Shown: positions 45,724-60,083, counted from the first letter of the stretch. The stretch is DNA of 64,000 bases from Coprinellus micaceus (GCA_951394405.1 OX596336.1:1116001-1180000); one strand, 5' to 3'. Notes: a model not told the origin generated them from the letters alone. A program made the numbers and translations.

Positions 45724-47750
45724 ATGGCCGTTATCACGGACTTAGCGCTCGAGATCTTACAGGAGATCGTCAGTCTTCTCCCTGTGCGCAATCCTTCACG
45801 TCGATCTCTCTATGGACAGTCTCATTTAACCTCCTTCGCCACAGCATATACGCCCAACTCAGGATCCGCCACCGACGTCATTTAATAGCACAGAGGTTGG
45901 GTATCCTTTGAAGGAAACCACCGACCGCTACCGCAGGATAGCACCCCTGAGGATCATCTGCCGCGCCTTCGACGATGCCGTTCAACCCATTCTGTTCTCC
46001 GAAGTCCTCATCGATTGTTTGCACACTCGTCTCGACATTGTCCAGTCTCAATTCGAATCGCTGTCCAGCGGCGAAGGACCGTGGGGACGTTGCGCTAGGT
46101 CACTGAAGATCGTCAACCTGGATCCATGTTATGACCGGAGGCCGAGCGGTGGAGGTGTCCAGTACTGGATGGAATATTTCGGCGAGGAGCAACGCGGCGA
46201 TGCCTACGCGATGGAGGAATTGATTCGAACCAGACTCATTCCATCCATCCGCACTGGCTTCCCCAACCTCGAAGCAGTTAGGTTTGAAACAGTTTCCCTA
46301 CTTTACGACATATGAAGCTGACAGAAGCTGACAGTTGGTTCGTTCGACGAAGCGACCCCATTCAGGAGTTGATGGGCTACTTTGCCACAGTTAAGACTCT
46401 GAAGTCGCTTACCTTGGTCCTCTGGAGCGATCGAGTTATTGGGCACTTCCCCTTGGATTCCTTCTCCAATCTATCCCACGTCTCGCTCTTCTTCTTCAAC
46501 GACGATAATTCAAAACGCATGGACGATATCTGGTATCGGGATGCCAGACAGCTCTTCCAACGGCTCCACCTGCTCGTGGAATCTAGTCCTGAACTGGCTT
46601 CCTTGGAGATTGGCAGGATGTACCGGGAAAGGCATAGATCAGAAGAAGACCTTGACATACCGCTATTCCCTCTCGACTTCCTCCTAACGCCGGCAGCCAG
46701 CCAACTGCACCACCTGGCCCTCCGCCGGTTCGACCTCGTTTACGCAGACGAAGACACCATACCTGAGGATTACTATACCCACCTCACTCAGAACCTCACC
46801 TCGTTGACTTCCCTCGACCTGACGGAATGCGATTACTACACTTGTCCAGCCCTGTGGAATGCTATCTGTGATTCCGGCATCCTCCTTTCCACCATCAAAG
46901 TGGACTACTTCACGAGCGGACTTATCAAGTATCTCCACCGCCCCGACGTCCCCTTGCAGTCCCTTACCCTCATCCTTCATCGCTTTTCTCTCTACGAAGA
47001 CATCAACTGGGACCAAGCGGGTGATCTTGCGGTCCAATGCTTCACCACAGTTCTCGACGCCCATAAAGATACCCTTAAAACACTCGACTTCTCAGTTATG
47101 CCTCAGTACCTGTGGTGGTTGGAAGTTGAAAAGCCCGTCAGCAGAGAAGCGCTGGTCGAGCCCTCACGAGTCACCCGGAGGATTTACTTGGGAGATACCA
47201 ATTTGCTGCGATGCAAGGAGTTGCGCACACTATGCGTCACCCTGGACTTGCGTGACACGGAGGGTTACACTGAGGCGTCCTTCGATGCCGATGGCATCAA
47301 CAGGAGAATCGTAAGGCGCTTGACCAAATCTCTCAACGTTCTGCAATTCTGACTCTCATACCGTAGAACAAGCTCGCGAAAGAGCTTTCTATGTTGCCGA
47401 AGCTTGAAGAGCTTACAATTTACTACCCCGAGGAGCGAATGTCAGCGTATTACACCCAACGCCCCGAGATCCACGCAGCCATACGGGAAATAGTCGTCCC
47501 GGCTTCCGAGAGCGAGCATTTCGGTTTTGACATCGTCTTCCAGGAGGCCAGGTACCAGTTGGTTGCCCCTGGATTCCTCGAGGATGATGACGACCAGCGC
47601 TCGAGTGATGGCACAGTCGCTCGGGGTTGGCGATTCGTCGACATCAACACTGAGGTTGTCGACCCGTATGACGGAGATGAGGATGAAGATGAGGAGGCCA
47701 GGGCCCGTGAAATGTCCGAGTTTGCACCCTTCGACGGTGGTGATGATTAG
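45724..47750 (+). CDS. F-box protein with leucine-rich repeats
   Basis: Probable SCF substrate receptor. The start MAVITDLALEILQEIVSLLP begins the F-box. An intron of about 125 bases (donor GTGCGC) is removed, and the box continues ETTDRYRRIAPLRIICRAFDDAVQPILF. A second intron (about 46281-46335) and a third (GTAAGG...CCGTAG, about 47311-47367) are needed; the last join gives INKLAKELSMLPKLEELTIYY. Between residues about 130 and 460 lie irregular leucine-rich repeats (LKSLTLVLW, LSHVSLFFF, LASLEIGR, LHHLALRRF, LTSLDLTEC, LQSLTLILH). The C-terminus is acidic (YDGDEDEDEE). It is not closely related to the two other leucine-rich F-box genes in this window. Confidence 0.75.
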
Positions 47751-48189
47751 TTACATACCCTACGGGTGGTACCCGAGATAGAGCTTCATTATATATGCCT
47801 TCCAGCAGCTGTCATGAGCTTCGCGCGCTAGAGCAATTTATATTAGCGCCCAGGCGCCATCGCACATTCTGATCAACAGGCTGCAAATGATGGTAGAAGC
47901 CAGCAGAAGAACTTGCTTCCATGCGATTACTCGACTTATTGATTGATATTTAGTGCTGAACCTGTCATAGTCGCCAAATCATCATGAAACGAGCGATGAT
48001 CTCTCCTTGACGGGATGTAATAGAAGGGAAGGGTTGGGCAGGATACGAATGAGATCGCTGTATTCTGCAACCTGTTATCCCCGTGAGTGAAGTACATACA
48101 AAAAGTCCCAGAAAACGCGGTCGCTGAAAACATAGATAGCGCATAATGTTACAAGCCTGAGATTTGAAACCCATCCCCTGCTGCCTCCC
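47751..48189. other. convergent intergenic region
   Basis: 439 bases between the stop codons of the F-box gene and the GGPP synthase gene. Nothing beyond expected 3' untranslated sequence is seen. Confidence 0.5.
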
Positions 48190-49663
48190 CTACGCGATGA
48201 GGGTCTCATCGACGTGCAGCAAATCCATAATCTTCTCCAGTTTAGGGTTCCCTCCAAGGCGCTTGATTTCTGCTCGGGTCTGTGCTTCGAGCTTGGTGAG
48301 AACGGAGAGGGTATATTCGAACGATTTCGTGTGTCGCTGTAGGTATTGTATCGTATGGATCTTAAGTGTCGGCGTGGTGGGGCGTTTTTGAAGGACGTCT
48401 GCATGTGGGTGTGGCAGGTGAGTATGTGACCGCGATAGTGCCAGTGGGACGTAAATCGGGAATATAGTAGTGATCCAGGTACAGGGAGGCGATGAGATAG
48501 GACATGAAGTGAGACGCCGTGATGATGGTTGGAAGGGGGGACGTACTGATAATTTGTCTGTTCGATGGGTCTGCGTGGATTCCGTGTACAACCGGGAATG
48601 AGAATTTGCCTTCCGTGAGGTCTTCGGCGAAACCTTTATTCGAGGTGTACTGTCGAAGGGATTCGAAGTATGGATAGCATTGAGTTGGTCTGATGAAGAG
48701 TTTCGGGTCACACAGCGGAGATTGCTTACCTCTTTACTTGCGAGATTCATCAGGTCATCGCGTATTTGGAAATACACGCCAAAGAGGCTGACGAGGGGGA
48801 TAAAATCGCTGTCATTTAGGTTCTGTCAGTTCCGTCTATCCAGTTGACGCGACCTGATACATACACATCAGTGTTGGTGGTCGAGCAGGCCATCATAAGC
48901 TTGATCCCTATGCGCAACAAACCTCCGGTTTCTATGAAGTGGTTAGATGTGAGCGAGTACCGGAGCCGACGAGTTCTGAACTCGATGCACGTACTATTGC
49001 TGACCATAGAGATGTACTCTTCCTCCGAAGGACACTGCAAGGAATCTCGCCAGAGGATCTCCATTCCCTGTCCCCGGTGAAGCGAAAGAAGTTCCGCTGT
49101 TACTATCTTGTCGAGGTCATCTCTTGGTGGAGTAGGACTATGGCGAAGCTTGAACAGCTCCTGGAAAGCGAGGAAGTAGACATAGTTTGCGCTATTGATG
49201 GTTTGTGCCATTCCGTAGATCTTGTACGCCACTATTAAATGATATGCATCAACGACTTGTCTTCATAGTTTCGGCCAAGCTGCCTACGCACCTGGGTTGC
49301 CCCGCCGCAACTTCGAGTCATCTTCAATGTCGTCAACCCTGGTGAATGCGTTAGAGTGACGGTGGTTCGAAGCGTTGGTCGCCCGTACATCAGGCTCGCG
49401 GAATGCAGCATGTTCACAATCTTGGCGATAGTGCTGAGCTGCTCTGGTGGGACCTGTAGCCAATCATTGAAGGCATCGATGAGCTTTCCTCTGACTTCTT
49501 TGCCAGGGTTTGCCGTTGTAAAGGTGTACGGCTCTAAGATGGCCTTGTGGTTGTTCACTGTAAGCTACTATCGCCATGGTAGGGGTTCACTACTCACCGC
49601 TTCGTTCTGTTCCGGCCATTCAGGCTCCTTCGCCAGGGATTCGAGAAGATTGTCGTAGTTCAT
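48190..49663 (-). CDS. BTS1: geranylgeranyl diphosphate synthase
   Basis: Condenses isopentenyl diphosphate with farnesyl diphosphate to GGPP, for protein prenylation, carotenoids and terpenes. The N-terminal exon [16 protein letters not shown] is joined to [20 protein letters not shown]. The first aspartate-rich motif is in the exon [17 protein letters not shown]; then [40 protein letters not shown] and the second motif [19 protein letters not shown]. The second motif is DDxxN, normal for this enzyme class. About six short introns split the gene, and the frame is consistent when they are removed. The stop TAG is at 48190-48192 and ATG at 49663. No terpene cyclase or P450 lies nearby, so it is probably the housekeeping enzyme. 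Confidence 0.88.
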
Positions 49664-50349
49664 GGTGGTGTAAAGCAAAGCGTACAGCAATTCGCGTGGA
49701 CACGACCGGACCTATGCAGTTGCGAGCTTTTAAGCCGTCGGGGTATGTGCGCACCCGACACTGCGCGCAAAGTTCATCACGGTATGCAATCTTCGTATCA
49801 TTCTGGAACTCGCGCTCATGATATTCGATTCTGCTCTCAATCTCCTGATCAGTGATATCATCGTCACGGTGTTTCGGAAAGAGTAATTATGACCCCTGTC
49901 ACTAGCCCTCACTAGCCCCGCGCTCATGGATCGCCGGTCTCAGCGAGATGGTATTGGATTCCAGTATGCGTACCCCCTCTAGACTTACCATTCAATCAAA
50001 AGGGGCTCAACCCTAGAGCGTTTAGAGGGCCTGGCCCTCCAGCCATGGTGGGATTCAGTAGTAGTGGTAGACTCTGAAACGCCGCGGCGAATCTTTGGCG
50101 ACGAGCTGCGGACTACCGAACGCCACACCAGCCACGGTGAGCCCTTAAGGCGCCTAAGAGTAACGTAGGGCCCCGAGGGGGAAATGCAGGCTCTTGAAAA
50201 CGTTGAAGTGGGTTGGGGCAAACGGGCGCTTGTTCTACTTACCAAATTTAGTGTCGCCCCTGTTCTGTTGTTTGGCTGTGTGTGGCAACATATGATTTTC
50301 GGTTGAAGTTCAAGGACCCTGCTCTGACCCCAACATTCACTACGTGACG
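49664..50349. other. divergent intergenic region
   Basis: 686 bases between the GGPP synthase and UTP20 starts; both promoters lie here. A minus-strand frame at 49985-50398 overlaps the UTP20 start and has no features. Confidence 0.5.
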
Positions 50350-53300
50350 ATGGAGGGGGACCACGATGACGGTCTCGAGGATTTTCCCCAGCAAACAAAA
50401 AGGTTTCGGGTGAGTTTGATCGAGGAAACTGTGGAGGATTGCATCTGACATTCGTGCAGCATCAGTCGTATAACCAGCAATTGAAGGGAGTGCATCTCCC
50501 TTCTGCATTCAACCAGAAGACATACGACGAAGACATTGGCGACAATGTGTCTCACTTCCATGAAGCTCTGGATCATTGGAGGCAACTTAACCTGTCGCCG
50601 GGGTTCATTCAATTCGCGAACCAAGCAGATCCCATGTCCATGTCCATGCCATTACTGCTGCACAATTGGAGGGATATCATCGAGATATGGGTGACGGCGA
50701 TGGAAGGGTCGGACGACGAGGGGCTGAAGGCGTTGCTGGAGTACGTTATATGTCTATTTCTCCTGTGGAAAGTGCTGACGCTTGCTCTAGTCTATTGCAG
50801 AAGATGGCTCATGACTTACGAACGACGATCGCACCTGTTTACGACGACATCATTGGACGACTCTTGAAGCTTCTACCCCGTTCCATATCCCCGGACGCCC
50901 TTACGGTTCTGCTCGAGACGTTCAACACCCTCTTCCGCTTCATTCTTGTACCTTCCATCCACCCTGAGCTGCTCGAGTCAACGTGGATAGCGATCAAGTC
51001 TACTCTGCCGAAATGCCTCCCGGAGATACAGAGGGCGATGGCGGAAGTATGGGGCTCTGTGCTGAGGAAGCTGAAAAGCGCGGCGAGGGAGCAGGCCGTG
51101 CAATTGTTGGCGGGGAGTGCGGAGGATGTGGATGATGCATCGGCTTGGGTTCTGGTGTATGCTTGCAAGGTGCGTAACGGCGGATTTTTGTTGTTCACTC
51201 TCTCAACGTTTTTCAGTCTGTCTCGCAAACGCTGCACACTTCGACGGCCTCTATCATCGCCCCACTCGTCTTGTACCACCTCAAAGCCGAAATCGCAGAG
51301 CCGACGTTCAACATCATCCGAAGGACACTGACCGCCTTGATCCACCATGTCAAAAACGCAGACGGGTTTTCCTCGCTCGGTAGCCTTGTCGTGCAGCAGG
51401 TCAGGAAGACCATCGAAGCCGGGGACGAGGAGCAGATCCGACGGGTGCTCAACGTTGCGACAATTCCGTGCTCGGTGCGGCAAGGGTCTCGTCTGACTGA
51501 GGTGCAGAAGTCGTCGTTATTCGCCGAGCTCGAGAATGTCTCCATCGCACCGTCCCTCCTGCCATTCGCAGTTGCGGTTTACACCAGCACGGAGATGGGT
51601 TCGTGGCTGTCGCATGGCATGAAGTTCCTGCAACGTGCATGGGGTGACGCACGGTTCTCCATGCAGCTCAACGGAGCGCTCACAGAGCTCGGTTGGGGTG
51701 GGTGGAAGCTCGTCGCGCTGCCTCTGGTTCTAAAGAACGGCGTGAAACCGGAGGCGTTGGAAAAGGACGGGCAAAGAGTTTTTGAGTTCTTGGCCAGGGT
51801 GAGAAGGGCTAAGAAGATCAGTGCGACGGACGTGGACCTGGTGTGGCGGACGAGGGTGGAAAAGTGCGCGCTGGAGAGGCTGGGAAGCATTAAGGAAAGG
51901 CTTGGAGAGGATGCTGCGAGTGAGGTCGATGATATCCTCGCCCTCTCGTCTTTCTTTTCAGGCGCAATCACGCCTGTTCTTATTGATCTCATTGACTCGG
52001 GACTAACCGCCGAGCCTCAGAATTCCACGGGGTGGATGCTTGGGCTCGCACTCTCGGCGTTGTCGCGGAGGGAGAAGAAGGAATGGGCGGGTAAAGTGGA
52101 CATTGCCAAGTGGACGAAGTTGGCCGCTGAACGGTGGGCGGGCAACGCAGAGGTTCTCGAGGCAATTGTAGAAATTTCCAGGGAAGTGTAAGTGCATTTC
52201 CCCCTCTTAAAGTACCCCAACGCATGGCCTAACTTTCGAACTCGCTATAGCCCATCACGGTCAGACAAACTCCCATTTTCCGTCGCCTATACACACTTGC
52301 GGGATTGCCTTCTATCGCACTCCCGAGCACTCCGACTCGCTGCACTACGATTCCTCACTTCCAAGAGCCTCATTTCACTCCCCGAAGACTCGGCCTCCGT
52401 AGCCGAGGTCCTTAAACGATGTCTCCAAGGTGAAGAAGCCGAGATCGACGTTCAAGGTGTACGAGAGAGGGTATTGAGAATAGGACGGGTAGGACAGGTG
52501 GTGGGTGAGAAGGACGGCGCGGAGGTCTGTGCGCGATGGCTTGTGGCTCAATTGAAAGTCAATCTCCGACCTCTCTGGAGCCCGGCTATGGCAGCCATCG
52601 GGAGCTTGGGGGGACGGTGGGGAGATTTGGTGTGGGAGTTGGTGTTCAGTGAGTTGAAGGGCGTGACTGAGGGGGTGGAGAAGGAGGGTGGGAGTGTGGA
52701 GGCGGGGCAGCACGCAGTGGATGATGATGCAGATGAGGATGAGGTGAATGAGAAAGAAAGAAGTTGGAGAGATCCGAGTGCGCATAAGTTCAGGGTTGCT
52801 GTAGGACATTGGTTAGACGAGGAGCATCACAGGAGTGCATTCGTGAAGGTAACAGTTTCAACTTTCTTGTAATTCTGGATCATGCTGACACTATTTACGT
52901 CAAATAGTCGAGGAGATCGAAGGAGAGGTTTGACAGGGTGTCTTACGAGTATCAACTCCTCTCAACCCTTGGGGAGATATCCTCCCTCGCGGAAAAACAC
53001 AACCGTGAACTCGTCCCATATTTCCTCCAGCTCGCTGGCCGAGCCGACCCTGCTTCAACACCGGAATCCGAACCATCATCAAACGAACATAAACCGCTCG
53101 GGAAACAGAAACTGGTTCCATGGTTCACTCTCTTCTCCAAGTTTTCTAACCCCAAAGCACTCTATGCCACGCAAACCCTCCGCTCGTTATATATCACCTA
53201 CCTCTCGCACCCCTTCCGGCCTCTGCAGCGAATCGCACTCGACTGCCTCCTAACCTACAGGTCCCCATACCTCACGTCACGACAAGATCTCTTCAAGACG

Positions 53301-56300
53301 CTCCTTGACGATACAAGATGGAGAGACGAGCTGACGAACCTCAACCTCGCGGGGATCGACGCGACAGGCGGGACTGGAGGTGGGCAGCAAGAGAGAGAGG
53401 AGGTTGTGCAGGTTGTGGTCAGGCTGTTGTTCGGGCTGATGTTGGAGAAGAGAGGTCAGAGGGGCCGGGGTGCTGGTGCTGATCGGAGATCGGCGGTGTT
53501 GGGTGCGTTGGCTGGGTGCAGAGAGGAGGAGTTGGGACTCCTGGTGGACTTGATGCTTCAGCCCCTTGGATTGGATAAGGCCACCCACCAGGGAGATGAT
53601 GGCGGGTTTGTGGTCCGGGATATCGCCGGTGGTGCGAGTGGGAGGCAAGTGGTGGGCTACCTCACGCTGCTTGGAGATGTGATCAGGCTGCTTGGCTCAA
53701 GGCTCGTCAAGTTTTGGCCGGCGATTTTGGGTACCACAGTGGACCTTCTGTGCCATGCCCAGGCTAAAATCGAGGAGGGGATTACGACCGGCGACGTTGA
53801 TATGGAAGGGCAGGACGTTACTGAGAAGGACGGCGTTCATGACGATGACGAAGCGGACGAAGACTCGATCCATTTCTCGCCCAAGACCCTAAGGTCGATT
53901 CGTCAGACCGGCTTGAAGCGTGTCGCTGACTTCTTCAAGGTCCCGGTACAGTTTGCCTGGGAACCATATCTCGCTGCCTCCTTCAAGTCCATCGTCTCAC
54001 CCCGCCTAGCCGCCTTTGCGACAGAGAACATTCAGTCTCCCTCTGCCACCCTTGAACTCTTCCACATCTGGTCCAGCGAACATCACCATGCTTTCTATCT
54101 CGTCAGGTACGATGACAAGGTTCTCCCTGCCTTGTGGAACTGCCTAGTTGCGCAGAACGTCAAACCTGCTGTGGTCGACAGGATCTTCGATGTCGTGGAG
54201 AGAATCATAGGCTATGCCGAGATTGATGGGGTTGCGAAGACGGAAATCCTCGAGCCTCACGTTGAGTTGCTCTTGACGAACCTCGCCATGCTCGTTGAGC
54301 GCACCAAGGGTGGTCAACTGAAGCCTTCGTCTGGATCCCTTTCACTGGCACTTACAACACCCCTCGGACAGCGACACCTCGCGATTCTCTCGAGCTTGGC
54401 ACCTTTCGCCACTTCCGCCAACCAAGCCACCACTCTGTTCGGCCTTTTCTTACCTCTGCTGAAGAAGCCGAACAAGCAGGTACCAGAGAAGGTGAAGGCC
54501 AATATACTCAGCATTCTCCGGGACATGATGCCCCTCGTTCCCGACCTGGCGGACCCCACCTCGGCGCTCTGGTCCAAGCTTTTCAACACCTTCTCATCGC
54601 TGCTCGCTGTACTCCGGACTCGCAAGGCTCGTTTGTGCCTCGTCGAGTCCTTCGCTCGATTGGAGGACGTCTCGACCGACGACAAGTTGAAGACTTGGCT
54701 CCATTTCGTCTCCGCCCACCTTACCCAGCTCAATGCCTACTCAGTTAAACGCATGGACGAGCCTGACTTCGACACTCGCCTCGCGGCGTACTCCAGGTTC
54801 AATGATCATGCGTACAAGGAGGAAGAGGGGTTGTTGGTGCCGAACGCCTGGACACCCATCCTATACCAAGCGTATGGTGACATTCAAGATGTTGATGAGC
54901 TGGCACTGCGGAGTGCAGCGGGCTATACGTTGAGGAGATTCGTGGAGAGGGTCAGCGCCGCTGTGGAGGGTGAAGCGGTCAAGGGTGAAACTGGTGTTTT
55001 CGAAGGTACCTTCGAAGGCGTATTCCTCACCCACTTCTTGTCCTCCCTCAGATCAACGCTTTCGTCCCCGTTGCAGGCGCTCGGACCGAACGCTACGTCC
55101 TCGTTCGCTGTCAAAGGGGACTTGCTCACGCTTCTCAGCTTCACCGTCTCCACCGCCCCTGCGACTCTCAGCCCGACAATTGCTGCTCTTCATCCTTTGC
55201 TTGAAGATGGAGATGACGAAGCGAACTTCTTCAACAACGTCCTGCACATCCAGGTTCACAGAAGGACGAGGGCACTCAGGAGGCTTGGCGAGCGATGTGA
55301 GAAGGGCGAGTTTAACAGCTCCTCCACCGAGTCTGGCAATCCCGTAGTGCGCGAGTGGTTGCTTCCCATTGCGACTTGGTTCATCGGCAATGGCAGCGCC
55401 TTTATGAAGACTCACGCCAACGCAAACAAGGAGGACCAGCAACATCATCTTACGACGAATGAAGCAATTCATACCCTCGGGAAACTCTCAGGATGTTTGG
55501 GGTGGAGCCCATACTACGGCCTCGTGCAGAGATACCTGCGACTGGTGAACTCAAACGACGAATGGGAGAAAATCTACGTGAGAGCGATCGTCGCCATTTT
55601 GGAGAACTTTGGCTTCGAAGTGGTGGAGGAGGTGGAAGATGACGCTGCCGTTATGAATGTCGACGCTCCGGCTCCAGTTCCAGACACCCCTGATCTCGGA
55701 GTACCAACGGGTGCAGAGGATGCCGAACACGACGAGCAGGACCCGGCCGAACCACCATCAACGACGCAAGCTCCTCCACGCCGACCTAATGTTCTTGCCC
55801 AGTTGAAAGGGAGGCTTTTGCCTTCGCTCCTCGCATACCTCTCCCCTCCTGCGCAGAAGTTCAAGGACGACCAGACACCCCTCACTGTCAGGCTCCCCAT
55901 TGCCCTCGCAATTGCTCGTTTGACTTTGCGCCTGCCCGGTTCAACCGCCCAGGAACGAGAGAGGAAGCAAACCGAGATGCGCAGGCTCGCGACGGAGCTT
56001 AGTCATATGATGAAGAGCAGGAGCCAAGAAGTTCGAGACGCGGTTCGTGACGCTTTGGGCAAGATTGCATTGACTGTGCTCGGCCTCGATGACAAGAAAG
56101 GGTTGGCCGTGGATGGCTTCGATGCCGATAGCTATCTCAACGTTTTGGTGGGCGAGCTTAGGACAGCCCTGATTCGTGGCCCCCAACTTCACGTCCTTGT
56201 CACGACAGTGAACTCCATTGTCGCCAAGGTCGTCGCGGGAATCGAAGGCCGTGAGCAACCGAAGGCGGGTGATGACGAAGCTGCCGACGGCGACGACAAT

Positions 56301-59223
56301 GACGACCGCCTCAAGGCCGCTTCTTCAAAGGTTCTCCTGCTCGATGAAATTGTCTCCTCAGTGACAAGCATCTCATCGACCATTCTCTTTGGCGACGTCT
56401 CGTCCAACCCAGACGCCAACAAGGACGCTGCAGGAGCTGTTCCTACCGACCACGTTTCGGCAACCTTCCGAGAGCCCCGCCAGTCAACGAACGCCTCGTA
56501 CTCGCTCTACGGTTACGCCGCCCAGTACAGCTCGCCTTCTGTCCTGCCAGGCCTGCTTCGAGATGTGAAGGGCGTCATGGGAGTCACGAATAACTTAAAG
56601 ACAATGGCCGTAGTCGACGAGGTTCTCAGGCGAGTTGGGGGCGGCTTAGAGAGAAACAAGGGTGTCGAGAAAGAGGCGCCTCAGGGTTCCGAGTCCGATT
56701 GGTTGATCAACGTCATCTGGGGTTTCGTCAGCGGCAACGTTGCCTTCCTCAAGGAACGGCACGACTGGACCAATCCCAAGAAGAAGGGCCGTAAAGTGGA
56801 CAAGACCAGGGACCAGTTCATTGTGCAGAAGAGCCGCAAGGTAGAAGTTGAAAGTGACCAGTATGCCCATAGCTCATACCGGTGCGTTGACCTCATCTTT
56901 GAACCCCTGGACGTAGTTCTGATTGTCTATTTAGATTCATTGTTCTTGGTCTTGATCTCCTTCACACTGCACTTCGTCGTGGTCGCTTCGCCAGTACTTC
57001 ATCAACGGTTTACAAGCAGCTGGACGCCCTTCTCCCAGTCCTTGGCAATACCCTCTACTCAACGTCAACACCCGTGCTCCTTCATGCGATGAAGTGCGTT
57101 GCACTCCTCGTCACCAAGTTCCCTATTACCAAGCTGCCCGGGATGCGTCGCGCTCTCCCGGTTTATGTGAACCAAGTTCTGCAGATCATAAAGACGAGCG
57201 GTGGTGGTGGTGGAAACATTGCTGGGACGGATGGCGAACTCATGAAGGGTGCACTCCGGACCCTTGGGACGGTCGTTCGAGACGGTCCCAAGCGGGCTAC
57301 CACTTCGGACGACACTGTTCTCCCCGGCGTCGAGTTGAAGGAGAAGGATCTCGCCTTCCTCCTCGAGCTAGTTACTCCCGATCTCGAAGATCCCGACAAG
57401 CAAGGCGTAGCTTTCGCCCTCCTCCGCGCTATCGTGTCGAGGAGATTCGTAGTCCCTGAGATGTACGACATCATGGAAGACCAAGTCGCTCCTCTGCTCG
57501 TCCAGTCTCAGTCCAACACTGTTCGCGAACAAGCGCGTGCTCTACTCCTCCAGTTCATGCTTGACTATCCTCAAGGAAAGGGTCGCCTCCAAAAGACCCT
57601 TGCCTTCCTGCTCAGGAACGCCTCTTCCTATGTCTACGAATCGGGTCGTACATCGATTCTTGAGCTACTCAACGCCGTCCTCACCAAGTTCCAGGCGGGA
57701 CTTATCGCAGAGTACGGCGAGATGATCTTCGTCAGCTTGGTCATGGTTCTTGCCAACGACGACAGCTCCAAGTGCAGAGAAGCGGGTGCCCTCCTTATCG
57801 CCACTTTGTACAGCAGATTCTCGGAAGACGATCGCAAGAACATCGTCCGAGCATGGCTCAAGAAGTGGGGTCGCGCTGGAATGGACGCGACTGATGGTGG
57901 GAAACGGAAATTGGCGTACGTTTCCTTGCAGGTTTGGGGCATCGTGGTAGAGGCGGCTGCGAAGGAAGCGCCCGAGATTGAATTGCCCTGGGTTGGCGAA
58001 ACCTTCGAAGACGTTTTCCAGGGACTTCAACAGAGCGAGCAACGTATGCAAACCCTTGCTGGGGGAGATGACGACGATATGGATGTTGACGGTCAAGCAA
58101 AAGAAGTAGAGTGGCAGCTCCCTTACCATTCCCTTTCAACCTTCGGGAAGATTCTCTCTGCGTACCCTCTTTTGGCTCGGATGGGAGATGGCAAGAAAAA
58201 TGCCAATACGACCGTGTCGTGGTCCCTAGTGGCCTCCCATCTGTTGTTCCCTCACGCCTGGGTACGCATGGCTGCATGCAGAGCCCTTGGACAATTGTTC
58301 AATGCTTTCCCTGTTGGTTCCGACAAGCACGTCGCCCAGACGGTTCCTGCCTCTCCAGCTTTCGACCTCGACAGTCCCGTGGCTGTTGGCCCTCTTCGTG
58401 AAGTGGCTACTAAGCTTTGCGAAGAACTGAAGAGCGACCATCTCGACGCCCCGTTATCCTTGCAAGTTGTCAAGAACCTCGTTTGGATCGGTCGCTTTTG
58501 GCTCATCGAGAACGACGAGGACTACGCCCCTACCACGGTGGAAGGCGCGGACGATGAGGACGACAAGGAAGTAGAGGAAGACGCGGCTATGCAGAACCAG
58601 GCGACCCTTGGAAACTTGCCCTGGTTATTCTCGAAGCTTTCATATCAGGTGCGCGGCTCGTTGATCCGGCGGAAGAACAGGCATGGTCGGACTGTACGTT
58701 TTCTTGTCCCCTTTTATTATGGCATTCTCTTACCGCCTTGCAGCCCAACTGGTCCCAGCAACCGCTCGCAGCAGTCCGATGGTTCGCAGCTATGTCGACG
58801 TACATGCCCGCCTCACGACTTGAGAAATTTTTGACGCATATCCTCTCCCCGTTGTACCGCATTATTGAGGAAGATACCATCAAGGATGACCAGCTCGGTA
58901 GGGAGAATGCATCGTTGTGTTGGTCCTTTCGCTAATATTCCAGCGCAGATGAACTACGAACAACGGCGATTGAGCTCCGGGAGCTCATCCAACAGAAGGT
59001 CGGAGGTACCGTTTTTTCCACAACATACAATGCCATCCGACAAAAGGTACTGGAGGTTAGGCGGGAACGGAAGACCAAGCGTCTCGTGATGGGTACGCTC
59101 GACCCTGCGGTTGCGGCAAAGAGAAAGGAGAAGAAGACAATCCTGAAGAAGGAGAGCAGGAAACGGAAGGACAGGTCATTCGCCGATTCCAGGGGCGGGT
59201 CCAAGAGGAGAAAAGAGATGTAA
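50350..59223 (+). CDS. UTP20: UTP20, U3 snoRNP / small-subunit processome component
   Basis: Very large nucleolar HEAT-repeat protein that holds the 90S pre-ribosome together during 18S rRNA maturation. Exon 1 encodes MEGDHDDGLEDFPQQTKRFR and is joined after GTGAGT...GTGCAG to HQSYNQQLKGVHLPSAF. The N-terminal part HFHEALDHWRQLNLSPGFIQF matches the family start. Long exons follow, one of more than 3.9 kb from about 52910, carrying helical repeats (the DRIM region around FFKVPVQFAWEPYLAA), Asp/Glu-rich loops, and VRFLVP-like C-terminal repeats. The basic tail KRKEKKTILKKESRKRKDR fits nucleolar RNA binding. Length is roughly 2,600 residues, near yeast Utp20 (2,493). At least nine introns; stop TAA at 59221. 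An in-frame read-through at the end of the long exon (past 56,880) is intronic sequence. Confidence 0.9.
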
Positions 59224-60009
59224 ATCTCACCATACCATATTCACGAACCAACTTTCTATTACACATATATCACGCCGCACCCTTGTTTTAGCTTTGCACA
59301 CACCATAGACTAGATATCGTTCCTGCTATAGTTGCTACATTGCGTTGGGACCTGGACCAACTGTCAACTGTACTCGTTGGGATGCTCCTTGTAAGGACAG
59401 GCAATATTCTGAGGCGAACCAGGAGTTTTGTCATGCGGCCGTTTAAAGAGTCCATCGGAGTGAAGAGTGCGGGTGGTGGTAGATAGTGAAGTAGCGGGGG
59501 TAGAAGGGATTCTCCTGTGGCTTCCCTCTAGTGTTTATAAGTATCCGAGTCGCCTGGCATCTGTGTGTGTTTGTGTGCTTCCCAATACCCAGTTGCAGTT
59601 AAGCGCCCATGCAAACAAGCTGCGGAGCGCATCTATTGTTCTCAGAGTGGGAACAAAATTTCGAGGCAGCCCCCACAACCGATGCTATCCCTTCCAGGGT
59701 TGGAGGGTCCACGTCGAGCGGGTCGTAGAAATTGAACGTTATTGAACCGCGGGTTTGGGGAAGGTTCAAAGCAAGCATATCGTCAGGCGATGGCGAAAGA
59801 TCCTTTCCCAGTGCTGCTCAGATGCGCGCACCAAGGATAGATGGTCAGGTGTGTTCCTGGCGACATAACCCGAAGGAGCATTCAAAACTTTTCACCGGAG
59901 GCTCCGCCACTCCGAGCCCCGAGGTGACAGGTCTTGTCACGGTTCACCGTCTTCGACTTCGGCCCTCGGGGCTACTGCTGCAACTTGTCAAGGGAGAGAG
60001 AGAAAAAAA
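59224..60009. other. intergenic region left of the second duplicated block
   Basis: 786 bases holding the 3' region of UTP20. A TG-rich stretch lies near 59560-59575. No gene is recognised. Similarity to the 12 kb region stops at the tRNA just to the right. Confidence 0.5.
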
Positions 60010-60083
60010 TGGACACATTGGGAATTGAACCCAACACCTCTCGCATGCTAAGCGAGCGTGATAACCAACTACACCATGTGCCC
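60010..60083 (-). tRNA. tRNA-Ala(AGC), copy 4
   Basis: Same 74-base sequence as the copies at 12280 and 16501, with anticodon AGC and no intron. Downstream on its strand the terminator is ATTTTTTTCTC, unlike the TCGTTTTGC of the other copies. Its 5' end is 125 bases from the ATG of the divergent F-box gene at 60209. Confidence 0.95.
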